Positions 56,701 through 63,315 of a DNA stretch of 64,000 nucleotides are shown piece by piece. Each line of letters begins with the position of its first letter. Positions within the stretch are counted from its first letter, which is position 1. The translations under genes and the position numbers were made by a program. This DNA is from Filimonas sp. (GTDB lineage: Bacteria > Bacteroidota > Bacteroidia > Chitinophagales > Chitinophagaceae), in contig JAFKHH010000013.1 in assembly GCA_017306865.1 (NCBI GenBank), forward strand, positions 62,001 to 126,000, given 5' to 3'. Below the pieces are notes generated by a model. It was not told where the DNA came from, did no database searches, and saw only the letters and a program-made list of their open reading frames with translations.

Positions 56701-58697
56701 GCACATCTGGTTTGATCAATATACTTGCAGATATAAAGGCGGGTGCTGGAAATAATATACTTATTACGGTAAATGGTAAGGTGGCTTTGACTACGCAAGG
56801 CAATATGATCAACACTGCTTATGCAATACCTGCACAACCCGGTGCGCCGGTAAGACTGTCAAGTGTTACCACGAATGTGCAGCCAGCAGCTCCTGCAACC
56901 AATGTACGCATCAGCAAGACTGGGCCTTCAGAAATGATCAGGGGACAAAGAGCTACATACGTTATATCCGTATATAATTACAATGCTGTGAGCCTGCCGG
57001 TGTCAACAATTATTGCAGATACCATTACTGCCAGCCTTGAAAATGTGACATGGACAGCCGAAGCCATAAAGTCAGCAACGCTCACAGGCAGCACCAGTGG
57101 TAGTGGAAACATTATAGCAGTACCTGCTACATTGCCATCGGATACAAGTGGTGTACGGATAGTGGTCACCGGTTCTGTAAAGCAAACAGCTCCATTAGGA
57201 CAAGTGATCAATATAGCTTATGCAAGATTAACGAACGTTAACAACTTCCTCATAACCTCGCCACCTGTTATCAGTATCATACATGCAGTGGCAGATATAG
57301 AGGTTAATAAAATAGGCCCGGCTACAGTCTTCGCAGGTAACAAGATTACCTATCAGCTAATCGTAACCAATCATGGATTGTCAGATGCGAATGCTACTGT
57401 AGTAACAGATAGCGTACCTGCCGGGTTAACACAGGTAAATATGCAATTGTCTGCTGTTGAAAACGGCGCAGGAAGTATTGTGATAAACACGGTGAATGGG
57501 CTGCCTGTAGCAACTATTGGGACGTTCCCTTCCGGTGCAAAAGCAACATTTGTAGTAACAGGTATTGCAGGTAATGCACCTGCTACACTGATGAATAAAG
57601 CTGTAGTGAAAACAGCAACAGGTATTGAAGACAGAAATCCATCGAATGATCAGAGCAGCGTGCTAACCACAGTGCGTCAAAAAATACAATTACGTATAGT
57701 GAAGTCCGCAACGCCACTGGCACTTCCTTACCGGTTAGGGCAACAGGTAACCTTCTCGCTACAGGTGAGCAATAGCGGTATAAGCGATGTAAATCCTGTA
57801 GTTGTATCTGATACATTACCGGTAACTACGTTGATGAATAATCTTACCTACACACCTCCGGTAAGAGGTACAGTTACCTACAATGCATTAGCAAGAGTGC
57901 TTACATGGCAGGTAGGGCAGGTGAGACCAGGTGAGGCTGTGAACTGGCAATACAATATGACGGTGAGTGGTGGAGGCACAGCACGTAACATAGCAGTTGT
58001 AAGCGGGCCGCCGGACGTGTCATTGCGTGATTCAAGTACAGTCACGCTGCCGTTAGGATTATATGCGAACCTGAAAGTAACGAAAGCTCTTCTGACAGTA
58101 CCGCCGCTGACTACAGGTAAAACACTCGAGTTTGTGATCAATGCAACGAACAATGGACCTGATACAGCTACCAGGGTTGTTATTACAGATACACTGGCGC
58201 CGGAACTGGCTGTTCCGTCTACGATCAGCGATGGTGGTGTGTATGATGCTGCATCAAGAGCCATTACGTGGATCATACCTGTGTTGTCAAATGGGGCTAG
58301 CCAGCAAGTGCGCTTTACTACCAGGTTGCTAAGCGGGCAACAGGTAAATAATACTGCGAGGGTAAGTGGCAATGAAATAGATGTGGACCTCTCTGATAAT
58401 ATTTTCACTATAGCGCCAGGGTTGGTAAGTGGAGATGATATTTTTATACCAAATGCAATTACGCCAAATGGTGATGGTAAAAACGATCAGTTCATAATAG
58501 GAGGCCTTACCAAATATCCAGGCTCAGAACTTTCTATTTATAACAGGTGGCAAAACCAGGTGTACCACAGCTATGATTATAAGAATGACTGGAACGCTAC
58601 CGGGCTGAACGCAGGTACTTATTATTACCTGCTGAAACTCCGCCAGCCGGATGGTAACATACGGTTATACAAAGGATGGATACTTGTAGGTAAATAA
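47757..58697 (+). CDS. Giant DUF11-repeat surface protein, T9SS type B
   Basis: A 3646-residue secreted protein. The signal peptide ends TGITGFAQ. Residues about 32-240 form a jellyroll-like domain (CAGTTFEFSAWIMNINP, LALDDIAFAACGPP), and about 240-700 contain Ig/PKD-like segments (VCYNNTATLNAVI, YTWEQSDNGSG, GTWSQLSGP). From about 705 to 3558 there are about 22 DUF11-type repeats of roughly 130 residues, each starting like LxIxKxGPxxxxAGxxIxYxIxxxNxGPSDA. The C-terminal 87 residues (IFIPNAITPNGDGKNDQFII, LSIYNRWQNQVYHS, GTYYYLLKL, GWILVG) are a gliding-motility-associated type B sorting domain. A PorP/SprF gene follows after 20 bp, as with SprB-type adhesins. Confidence 0.92.
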   Translation: MQNMHTNLFVRKTLLFFIVAIFINLTGITGFAQTCTGSLGDPIFKETFGDAGTTVKPTLGPALPPGITTYTYYSPATVSRPVGPYPGQYTISNTTRGYNNTYFVDRPDHTTGTGTGYCMVVDANATPDKFYERTITGLCAGTTFEFSAWIMNINPNTSSGTSKPSLRFDIVDASNNTVLKSVSTGTIDYDPNASTAWKRQSGIFQMPQGTSTIILRIYSNTPSSNGNDLALDDIAFAACGPPISFTQNPGVVCSNSTAGFTVSLPSGSYSHYYFKVQKRPLGTTAWADEGNAIDNGTSNTYNVSISNAKGGFEYRVIAAGGLEEFNNVYCRVASDPVELKVIDFSVNINGPSFVCYNNTATLNAVIVPSAGTGTPASGYTYTWEQSDNGSGPWTTVAGVTGATYTTPALTAAKYYRVSATVSGCGGNGVSSVFQLQVNPQNTATLSPVAQLCVGGNEFLLLFKINSGSPDNYTISSSDLPNFNNILNNALTASPLRVGIPSGTQPGTYHLNFSVRSSADGCSSVSYPFTITINPYPDTAKAGTDQQLCAATTAQLNATAPAIGTGTWSQLSGPSTSVIANPNLPGTGISNLQTGTYVYQWSVANSVCPVSVATVSITNVAAAPAANAGNDTVQYNSGQFRMNANAVASPMGTWTVASGSATIQDIHDPNTIVTLAPNTTAILVWTINNGTCPPGSDSVKLTYTRAADIRISKVVQTAGPYIAGQSISYRIVITNAGPSDATSVRITDALPAGFTPGSIATTTINGAAVIQNNTSGSNIDITGAIPANVNAQIMIDVSGKISAAFSGNLSNTATAVSQNEPDPDGATATVVIPVVRKPYFLINKTGPSQSAAGVPITYVIIAQNTGISDAVNAVITDTIATTITGVTWSATATGKATIVSGATGSGTNISVTANMPGSDTGAIRITVTGTIASGVTGNILNKAILTPSETPAGIFVSNTVTTNVFGSPGLAISKSRTSGPAIAGNTIAYDIILQNNGPSDAVASVIRDTVPAMISQVQWTAIAQSGAVVVSGATGTGNIIAVTANVPAGALNVITIHVTGTISPDFAGDILNRAVAIPAEAGGQTVTAQDLTTVTKQVRLTIQKNAPPAAYAGQQGSFTIDVTNTGVSNATGAVISDVVPIVLSNITWTASVLQGTGQITSGATGAGNNVLVTANINAGATVRIIVYGSLLPNIAGAISNTATVTPSEPNTSPASSTTITNISIQSILAITKAGPDSLNAGTPIRYVLEAHNAGPSNALGTIITDVIPPEVQQVTWTAQAAGNARIISGASGTGNQLNVKGDIPADANSKIILIVNGIVSSATSGSITNKAVITPADTGSKADSAIKVTKVSRLPSLIVTKSAVDRALAGDSLTYYIEVTNTGNADAINSVIADNVPAQISGVIWKASITGNGSITGPSSGTGNAISITASLRGGASNKLVLTVTGKISPAYNGTLTNTVTVTPAEPIAPLSATKVVTVGKIPQMRVSKVGPAELEAGETIFYEIIINNPGKSDANALTLRDSIPGAVESITWKAETTGSAVIATGQTGAGNILTLTGDLPAGAGNSIVIKVTGKVKRDFSGTFENIATVIPSETGADTVISNPVFTTVTRIPRLDIVKAAPATANAGETITYILTALNSGTSNAKSAAIIDSLPLLLLNPQWTAAAPDSAVILQGASGSGSVVNVVADMPAGSKILVTVTGKIPNNTSADSIVNIARIVPSEPGAATGYSFRKVTKIGRMPSLTIGKTGPASLYAGETIAYVLSISNAGPSIAGQAVITDTLPVQIENSTWTATANGNSAVTSGQSGTGNIIRVVADIVPGNDNVVTITISGTVNDYYQGSLTNIATVTPTEAGIAPVRSPQLVTDVTRYAEIDIIKTAPATVTPGNRISYGFSIYNRGPSSARDVVIRDIIPSTILNATWAAVTAGSAVITSDTSGTGNTLMIKGNLPPVSKNAKILIEARGIVDPAFTGTDITNTAVVYNDPAITTAPQTDTSTAVSVIQRYTNLRISKSGPANGSAGQQVQYMLRVQNNGPSDVFSAVVQDLLPPGVINATWTATSFSNVTNITPASGTGNVQLTANMAAENSDLRIVITGTFDPSLTDGSVVTNTATVALPPGSTAIDPIPADNSSTVNTTIDNTPSLRVAKSGPAVVTIGDPIQYTVVVTNGGVGDITGITITDAVPVGIQVTSWSASTTGTATITGPLSGSGSVVNTGGNIPAGAANSIVLVIDGTVTSAAGSTLVNTVTAQAGTTKQSSVTTTVNRSTDVGIVKSGPKNVVAGQEAGYTIEVFNYGPLDADSIVIRDQIPAELINLRWYALATGNATVLDSVRIDSTGNSIILPAKIAAGSANYITLYVVGKVDGSVAAATISNTASVDVYNQTDFNTGNNSSTIQTTVSRSVNLQLRKTGAATLYSGSPISYQLILTNTGPSDAVNIALEDVVPVQVENTQWSVAVNGGASVSGVFNGTGNHVQTVVNIPAGQGSSVVITINGNVNNDFAGIIHNTATAKGSTTAEGNASADFSTNVLRKSALTIDKTGPLTVTAGGRISYVIRAQNYGPSYARNIVVTDTLDGRLTQITWAATSAGGAVFNSDSTGTGNIVRLTASLPPGGVAAITIAVSGTVPSGATGSLVNTATITSPDSLTAAVVSPPVTTLIVQKPILNITKLAPSALYAGDSIRYVIAVMNTGLSDARNAVITDLVPAMITGVNWHVENTIGTVVVKSASAGTGNNITLQADIASQATLLITVTGRVNTSFAGTITNTAIVTPAEVPDAQPDTAMAQTNVSILPILEIAKSGPTLIVAGQPVSYTITVTNVGPSLAQNAVIIDDLDPRILQATWTATARGISVIKQGAQGSGNKLLVTADIAPGDSDMISITVTGVTAGSLSDSLVNKAVVRTAETNRSDTAVTKAIVQMSSNIRIQKTGPSSVTAGDNIAYQITVYNDGPSDITQLNIRDTIPAAIQVTGWTVTGAGNTNITGPVSGTSGLINILADIKAGAGNNILITVNGKVALTTQGNMINTAYAIPAQPGAPVRLSSVTTNVQPAAPATNVRISKTGPSEMIRGQRATYVISVYNYNAVSLPVSTIIADTITASLENVTWTAEAIKSATLTGSTSGSGNIIAVPATLPSDTSGVRIVVTGSVKQTAPLGQVINIAYARLTNVNNFLITSPPVISIIHAVADIEVNKIGPATVFAGNKITYQLIVTNHGLSDANATVVTDSVPAGLTQVNMQLSAVENGAGSIVINTVNGLPVATIGTFPSGAKATFVVTGIAGNAPATLMNKAVVKTATGIEDRNPSNDQSSVLTTVRQKIQLRIVKSATPLALPYRLGQQVTFSLQVSNSGISDVNPVVVSDTLPVTTLMNNLTYTPPVRGTVTYNALARVLTWQVGQVRPGEAVNWQYNMTVSGGGTARNIAVVSGPPDVSLRDSSTVTLPLGLYANLKVTKALLTVPPLTTGKTLEFVINATNNGPDTATRVVITDTLAPELAVPSTISDGGVYDAASRAITWIIPVLSNGASQQVRFTTRLLSGQQVNNTARVSGNEIDVDLSDNIFTIAPGLVSGDDIFIPNAITPNGDGKNDQFIIGGLTKYPGSELSIYNRWQNQVYHSYDYKNDWNATGLNAGTYYYLLKLRQPDGNIRLYKGWILVGK
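49870..58430 (+). repeat. Array of about 22 DUF11 repeats
   Basis: About 22 units averaging 390 nt. Units are clearly homologous in protein (xKxGP...AG...Y.....N.GPSDA, then W(T/S)A, SG.(T/S)GTGN, ADIPAG, VTG.(I/V), NTA.VTP.E). They differ at most positions, so the array is old or held apart, not freshly duplicated. Confidence 0.85.
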
Positions 58698-58717
58698 CAA
58701 CCAGTACTAATGACTAA

Positions 58718-59734
58718 ATGAAGGATATGAAAAGTGCAAAATATTTTTTATTATCAATCATCTTCGGAGGCAGCATAACCACATGCTTTGCGCAGCAGGA
58801 TATACAGTTCAGCCAGTATGTATTCAACGGGCTTGCTGTAAATCCCGCCTATGCAGGCTACAGGGGAGACCTGTATCTCAATTCTACCTATCGTAAACAA
58901 TGGGTAGGCATACCCGGCTCGCCACAAACGGCGGTGTTGTCAGTAGATGGATTAACCAGGGTGAAAGATGATAAAGTTGCGGTAGCCGGACAGGTTATGT
59001 GGGACAAACTTGGCCCGCAGGAATCACTTTCGTTCTATGGTACATATGCCTTTCGCATACCGCTTGACAATACTGGTTTAAGACGTTTGTGCCTTGGTCT
59101 TAGTGCAGGCGTAACACAATATTCACTTGACGGTACAGTACTGCAATACACAGATCCAAATGATCCGGACCTGCCTACTGTAAAAGCAAGCACCATAGTG
59201 CCGGATGCTAATTTTGGTATTTACTACTACACGCCCAATTTCTATGCAGGTCTTTCTTTTTTGGATATGTTCTCTCTCAACCAGGATCGCAGCATCTACT
59301 ATAGCGGCGGATTTAAGTATGCAACGATCAGGAAGTCGCCACACGTATATCTCACTGCAGGTACTATGGTTAAGCTAAGTGAAACGGTACAACTGAAACC
59401 ATCTATACTGATAAAAGAAGATTTTAAAGGCCCTACAAGCGTAGACTTTAACTTACTCGCATTGTTCGTAGATAAAATATGGATAGGCGGATCTTATCGT
59501 ACAGGCATTAGCTGGTCCGGTAAAAGTGGGTATCAGCCAGACCTGGAATCTTCTGCGGCAGTAAGTGCAATGATGGAATTTTTTGCAACGGAAAATCTGC
59601 GTATTGGTTACTCCTATGATTTTACAACAAATGGATTATCCAATTACCAGAATGGTTCACATGAGATCTCGCTGGGCATACGCTTTCCCGGCAAACGCAA
59701 TGCTGACAGAATATGGCATCCAAGATATTTTTAG
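58718..59734 (+). CDS. PorP/SprF family T9SS membrane protein
   Basis: A 338-residue outer-membrane protein with a signal peptide ending TTCFAQQ. The family opening is QDIQFSQYVFNGLAVNPAYAGYRGDLYLNSTYRKQWVGIPGSP, followed by beta-barrel strands and a C-terminal segment EISLGIRFPGK. SprF in Flavobacterium is needed for surface display of SprB, and each type B adhesin commonly has its own PorP/SprF. Here the partner is the giant protein 20 bp upstream. An OmpA-family gene follows after 23 bp. Confidence 0.93.
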   Translation: MKDMKSAKYFLLSIIFGGSITTCFAQQDIQFSQYVFNGLAVNPAYAGYRGDLYLNSTYRKQWVGIPGSPQTAVLSVDGLTRVKDDKVAVAGQVMWDKLGPQESLSFYGTYAFRIPLDNTGLRRLCLGLSAGVTQYSLDGTVLQYTDPNDPDLPTVKASTIVPDANFGIYYYTPNFYAGLSFLDMFSLNQDRSIYYSGGFKYATIRKSPHVYLTAGTMVKLSETVQLKPSILIKEDFKGPTSVDFNLLALFVDKIWIGGSYRTGISWSGKSGYQPDLESSAAVSAMMEFFATENLRIGYSYDFTTNGLSNYQNGSHEISLGIRFPGKRNADRIWHPRYF

Positions 59735-59757
59735 CTACATACTCAACTCATTTAGTT

Positions 59758-61752
59758 ATGCAACCTTTTTTACGATATTCCTTCTTACTGCTATGCCTCA
59801 CTGTAGTGTTATTCACTGCAAAGACAGGGCATGCGCAAGAGCAGAAACCCATGTCGCGCGTTGCGGCTGAGCACCTGGTGCGGGAAGAGTATGCTGCTGC
59901 CATTCCATTGTACGAGGATATGACGAAAAAGAAACCGGACATTAACCTGCTGCGCAAACTCGCTTATTGTTATGCAGCCATCAACGCATACGATGATGCT
60001 GTACGCACAGGTAAGCGCATTACAGTATTGCCGCAGGCAAATGCCACAGACTGGCTGGCGCTTGGTGACGCGCTAAAGTCCTGCGCAAAGTATGAAGATG
60101 CGAAGGCTGCTTATGTACATGCAGGCGCAGACACTTCTGTAAAAGTACAACAGCGCATAGCAGGATGTGATTCTGCAATGGTTTGGAAAAAAGCAACGGC
60201 AGGATATCGTGTGTCCAATTATGAATACATCAATACGCCATTGTCTGACTGGGGTGCAGTACCCTATCCTGGTAATGATGTCGTATTCACATCTGCTTAC
60301 AGCAGGTTCGAGGTGCTTGATCCAAAAGCTAAATGGGTATTGTATAATGATGCACGTACGGCAGAGCCGTTTCTGAATATCTACGTACTGGATAGTACAC
60401 ATTTTGACCTTATACGCGGGCTTGCGCCTCCATTTAACCGTTACCAGTTTCATACAGGTCCGGTAGCATTTTCCAGCGATTATAACACGGCGTACTTTAC
60501 TGTAACCAATGTGAATAAGATCAACAGGCCAAAACAGAAAGCGTTACCTGCTATAAAAGCAGGAGATCGCAGGTTGGAATTATTTATTAGCAAACGAAAC
60601 AACGGTGCATGGCAAAAGTCAATACCTTTTGCGTATAACAAAGCGGAGGCTTATTCCGTAGGGCATGCAGCTTTAAGTAAAGATGGAAAAGTATTATACT
60701 TTACCAGTGATATGCCGGGTGGATATGGTGCTACAGATATATGGTATTGTGAGTTGCAGGCAGACAGTAGCTGGAGTGTGCCACGTAATTGCGGGCCTGT
60801 AATTAATACAAGTGAGCAGGACGATTTCCCCACCATTAATGATGATGACGGACTTTATTTTTCCAGCAAGGGGCATGTTGGTATGGGCGGGCTGGATATT
60901 TTTTATGCACGCGGCGCAAAAGATACCTGGCAGCCACCGCAGAATATGAAGAGCCCGGTTAACTCCGAAGGAGATGATTTTTATTTTACCAGGCGGGATG
61001 CGATAACAGGTTTGTTATCATCCAACAGGAGCGGGGGAAAAGGCAGTGATGATATTTATCTGGTAACAGCAGAAAATATACCACCGGAAAAGAAGATTAT
61101 GATACGTACATGGGTACTGCAAACAACGGTGCTGGATGAGCAAAGAAATGTATTACCCGGGGCTACCGTACGGGTTGATGATAGCCTGACTAATCGCACA
61201 TGGACACAACAAACAAATGCAAGCGGACGTACGTATCAGCTAATAGATCCTGCAATTATGTATAAGGTTAGTGCTTATAAACAGGAGTATAACAGCAGGC
61301 ACACGTATGCAAACGCGCAGCGGGATAATACTGCAGATACCGTACACGTAGAACTGATACTGGCACAGGAAACCCAATGGCATAAAGGAGACACATTTGA
61401 GCTGAAAGATATCTATTACAATTTCGATAAATGGGCAATACGCGCAGATGCCCAACCTGCGTTGGATAATGTAGCGAAAATTATGCAAGCCCATCCTGGT
61501 ATCAGAATAGAGCTTGCGTCTCATACGGATTGCAGAGGTAGCGATGCCTATAATATGACGTTGTCGCAACGTAGGGCAGAATCAGCAGCAGCATACCTGG
61601 TCAGGAAAGGAATAGATGCAAGCCGCATCGTTAGTAAAGGTTACGGCAAAAGACGATTGGCTAACGGTTGCGATTGCGCTGCCGGTAAGACCTGCAGCGA
61701 AGCTGAACATCAGCAAAACAGGAGAACAGTAATAACTGTGCTGTCTGAGTGA
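59758..61752 (+). CDS. OmpA family protein with PD40 propeller
   Basis: A 664-residue protein of the type found beside SprF genes. The start at 59758 gives signal peptide MQPFLRYSFLLLCLTVVLF-TAKTGHAQ; an in-frame start at 59713 overlaps porP. TPR-like helices occupy about 30-140 (AYDDAVRTGKRI, KYEDAKAAYVHAG). PD40/WD40-like repeats follow (LSKDGKVLYFTSDMPGGYGATDIWY, FSSKGHVGMGGLDIFYA), then a short regulatory-like beta domain (TVLDEQRNVLPGATVRVDD). The C-terminal 115 residues are an OmpA peptidoglycan-binding domain (IYYNFDKWAIR, IELASHTDCRGSDAYN, LSQRRAESAAAYLV). It probably links the adhesin system to the cell wall. Confidence 0.92.
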   Translation: MQPFLRYSFLLLCLTVVLFTAKTGHAQEQKPMSRVAAEHLVREEYAAAIPLYEDMTKKKPDINLLRKLAYCYAAINAYDDAVRTGKRITVLPQANATDWLALGDALKSCAKYEDAKAAYVHAGADTSVKVQQRIAGCDSAMVWKKATAGYRVSNYEYINTPLSDWGAVPYPGNDVVFTSAYSRFEVLDPKAKWVLYNDARTAEPFLNIYVLDSTHFDLIRGLAPPFNRYQFHTGPVAFSSDYNTAYFTVTNVNKINRPKQKALPAIKAGDRRLELFISKRNNGAWQKSIPFAYNKAEAYSVGHAALSKDGKVLYFTSDMPGGYGATDIWYCELQADSSWSVPRNCGPVINTSEQDDFPTINDDDGLYFSSKGHVGMGGLDIFYARGAKDTWQPPQNMKSPVNSEGDDFYFTRRDAITGLLSSNRSGGKGSDDIYLVTAENIPPEKKIMIRTWVLQTTVLDEQRNVLPGATVRVDDSLTNRTWTQQTNASGRTYQLIDPAIMYKVSAYKQEYNSRHTYANAQRDNTADTVHVELILAQETQWHKGDTFELKDIYYNFDKWAIRADAQPALDNVAKIMQAHPGIRIELASHTDCRGSDAYNMTLSQRRAESAAAYLVRKGIDASRIVSKGYGKRRLANGCDCAAGKTCSEAEHQQNRRTVITVLSE

Positions 61753-62104
61753 TGATAGTTATTGTACTCAAAGATGAATCCTGCGGCTGTAAGCGATATG
61801 AACTACAATTACGATATTCCAATAAGATGAGCTTAGTCAACGTTTGGCTAATGAGGGGTTTTGTTATAGCATAACTTACGTGTTACTTTCTTTTTCTTGA
61901 AAAAAAGAAAGTAACCAAAGAAAATTCAAGGCAAACCCGATCGCTCCGCGCGTTTTGCCTTGCCCGCGCCTCCCCTGCGTAATATATTTCTAAATAGTTT
62001 ATCTCTTAGCTTATCCAATAGCGGGCAGATGAATAGCAAAGATGGGATACGCGATAACATACAGGCAATGATGAAAATAGGCGGTGAATCACTACATTTA
62101 ATAG
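61753..62104. other. Intergenic region with two hairpins
   Basis: Arms gttactttcttttt (61882-61895) and aaaaagaaagtaac (61902-61915) form a terminator-like stem. A second stem pairs caaggcaaa (61928-61936) with ttttgccttg (61953-61962). From recollection, the gttactttctttt motif is a widespread repeat in Bacteroidota genomes. Nothing else is recognised up to the VOC gene. Confidence 0.6.
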
Positions 62105-62455
62105 ATGTTTAAACGCTCTACACCTATACTTGCCTCACTGAATGAAGCTGAGTCGATCGTATTCTATACAGAAAAGTTAGGCTTCACTTTTTATGAAAAT
62201 AATAATGGCTATCTCATTTTTGAACGGGATGGCATACATATACATCTGTTTGCATGTGCTGACCCGGGAGTATGCCGCAACATGGGTTGTTACATCTACG
62301 TAACGCAGATAGAAGACCTGTATAATGAATACAAACAACGCGACCTCATTCATCCTAATGGAGACCTTCGGCTGATGCCGTGGGGATTAAGGCAGTTTGC
62401 TGTGGCAGATAATAATGGAAACATTTTCTACTTTGCTGACTATAAAGAAAATTAG
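62105..62455 (+). CDS. VOC superfamily (glyoxalase/bleomycin-resistance-like) protein
   Basis: A 116-residue protein of the vicinal-oxygen-chelate fold: beta-alpha-beta-beta-beta modules with PILASLNEAESIVFYTEKLGFTF, the metal-site-like HIHLFAC, and LRLMPWGLRQFAVADNNGNIFYF at the end (Glu/Gln-type metal ligand region DNNGN). It resembles bleomycin-resistance-like proteins in size, but the substrate cannot be inferred. It stands alone. Confidence 0.85.
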   Translation: MFKRSTPILASLNEAESIVFYTEKLGFTFYENNNGYLIFERDGIHIHLFACADPGVCRNMGCYIYVTQIEDLYNEYKQRDLIHPNGDLRLMPWGLRQFAVADNNGNIFYFADYKEN

Positions 62456-62523
62456 TTAGGTTCAAATAATTTACAATCACTGATGCACTTGCATGCTACA
62501 TAACTTTAATCCAAACAATTGAC

Positions 62524-63231
62524 ATGAAAAAACTACTCTACGCTGTTGCATTAACAATGCTCTTTTCTTACATGCCTTTTAAGAAAAAAGTGGTTGTTGT
62601 CTGGCAACCTTCCCATCAAACAGATACCGGCAAAGATTTTAATGAAGCACTCGTAAGTAATGGCATTGCAGAAGCAGCCATGGCTACTTCACCCAGCTAC
62701 AAAGAATACAAAGTGTGGAGCCTTGGGCGGACAGATGTGCATGATGCAAACAACGGCAGTAATACCAAGATAGCGCATACCTCCGCTGTTGTAGATGGGA
62801 AGCTCTCCGGTTATGCATGGGAATTAAAAGAGTCGAACAAGCATAAGCCGGATGTCTTTATCGCACTGCACAACAATGGTGGTACAAAACGCCATGCTAT
62901 ATGGGGATATGTGCATTATGGTGACGCACACCAGGCAGAGAACCAAGACCTGGCTAAAAAATTAACTGCAGCAATTGCAGCAGCTACTACGCTCGAAGAC
63001 CGGGGTGTATTGATGGACAGCACTACGGGCCGCAATGACTATACCTGCGCTGCTACAGGCAAGCTTGCATTTTATAGTCTTGATGAGCATGTGAATACGG
63101 CTCCTATACGTGTATTACTCGAAATAGGAGACAATGAAGCAAGCCATGACTTCCTGAAAGACCCGGCTAACCAGAAAAAAATTGGCGAAGCAATTAAAAA
63201 AGCGCTGGCGGAATGGTTGGAGAAAAGATAG
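62524..63231 (+). CDS. N-acetylmuramoyl-L-alanine amidase-like protein
   Basis: A 235-residue protein of amidase_3 type. A short N-terminal hydrophobic stretch (LYAVALTMLFSYMPF) suggests export. The zinc and catalytic positions of this fold can be matched: His in WQPSHQTD, a Glu in GIAEAAM, His in FIALHNNGG and Glu in VLLEIGDNEASHDFL. The C-terminal helix ends KALAEWLEKR. It would cleave the amide between muramic acid and peptide in cell wall fragments. The motifs deviate from classical GHGGxD, so the substrate may differ. Confidence 0.7.
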   Translation: MKKLLYAVALTMLFSYMPFKKKVVVVWQPSHQTDTGKDFNEALVSNGIAEAAMATSPSYKEYKVWSLGRTDVHDANNGSNTKIAHTSAVVDGKLSGYAWELKESNKHKPDVFIALHNNGGTKRHAIWGYVHYGDAHQAENQDLAKKLTAAIAAATTLEDRGVLMDSTTGRNDYTCAATGKLAFYSLDEHVNTAPIRVLLEIGDNEASHDFLKDPANQKKIGEAIKKALAEWLEKR

Positions 63232-63239
63232 AAAATACC

Positions 63240-63284
63240 ATATCAACGATCTGTATGTTGTAGACAAATACAGATCGTTGATAT
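63240..63284. terminator. Bidirectional terminator
   Basis: A perfect 17-bp inverted repeat (63240-63256 with 63268-63284, atatcaacgatctgtat and its inverse) with an 11-base loop. It lies between the amidase-like gene and the convergent SDR gene. No long T-run follows. Confidence 0.7.
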
Positions 63285-63315
63285 AGTTAGTTGCTGATGG
63301 TCTAATGCAACAGGC

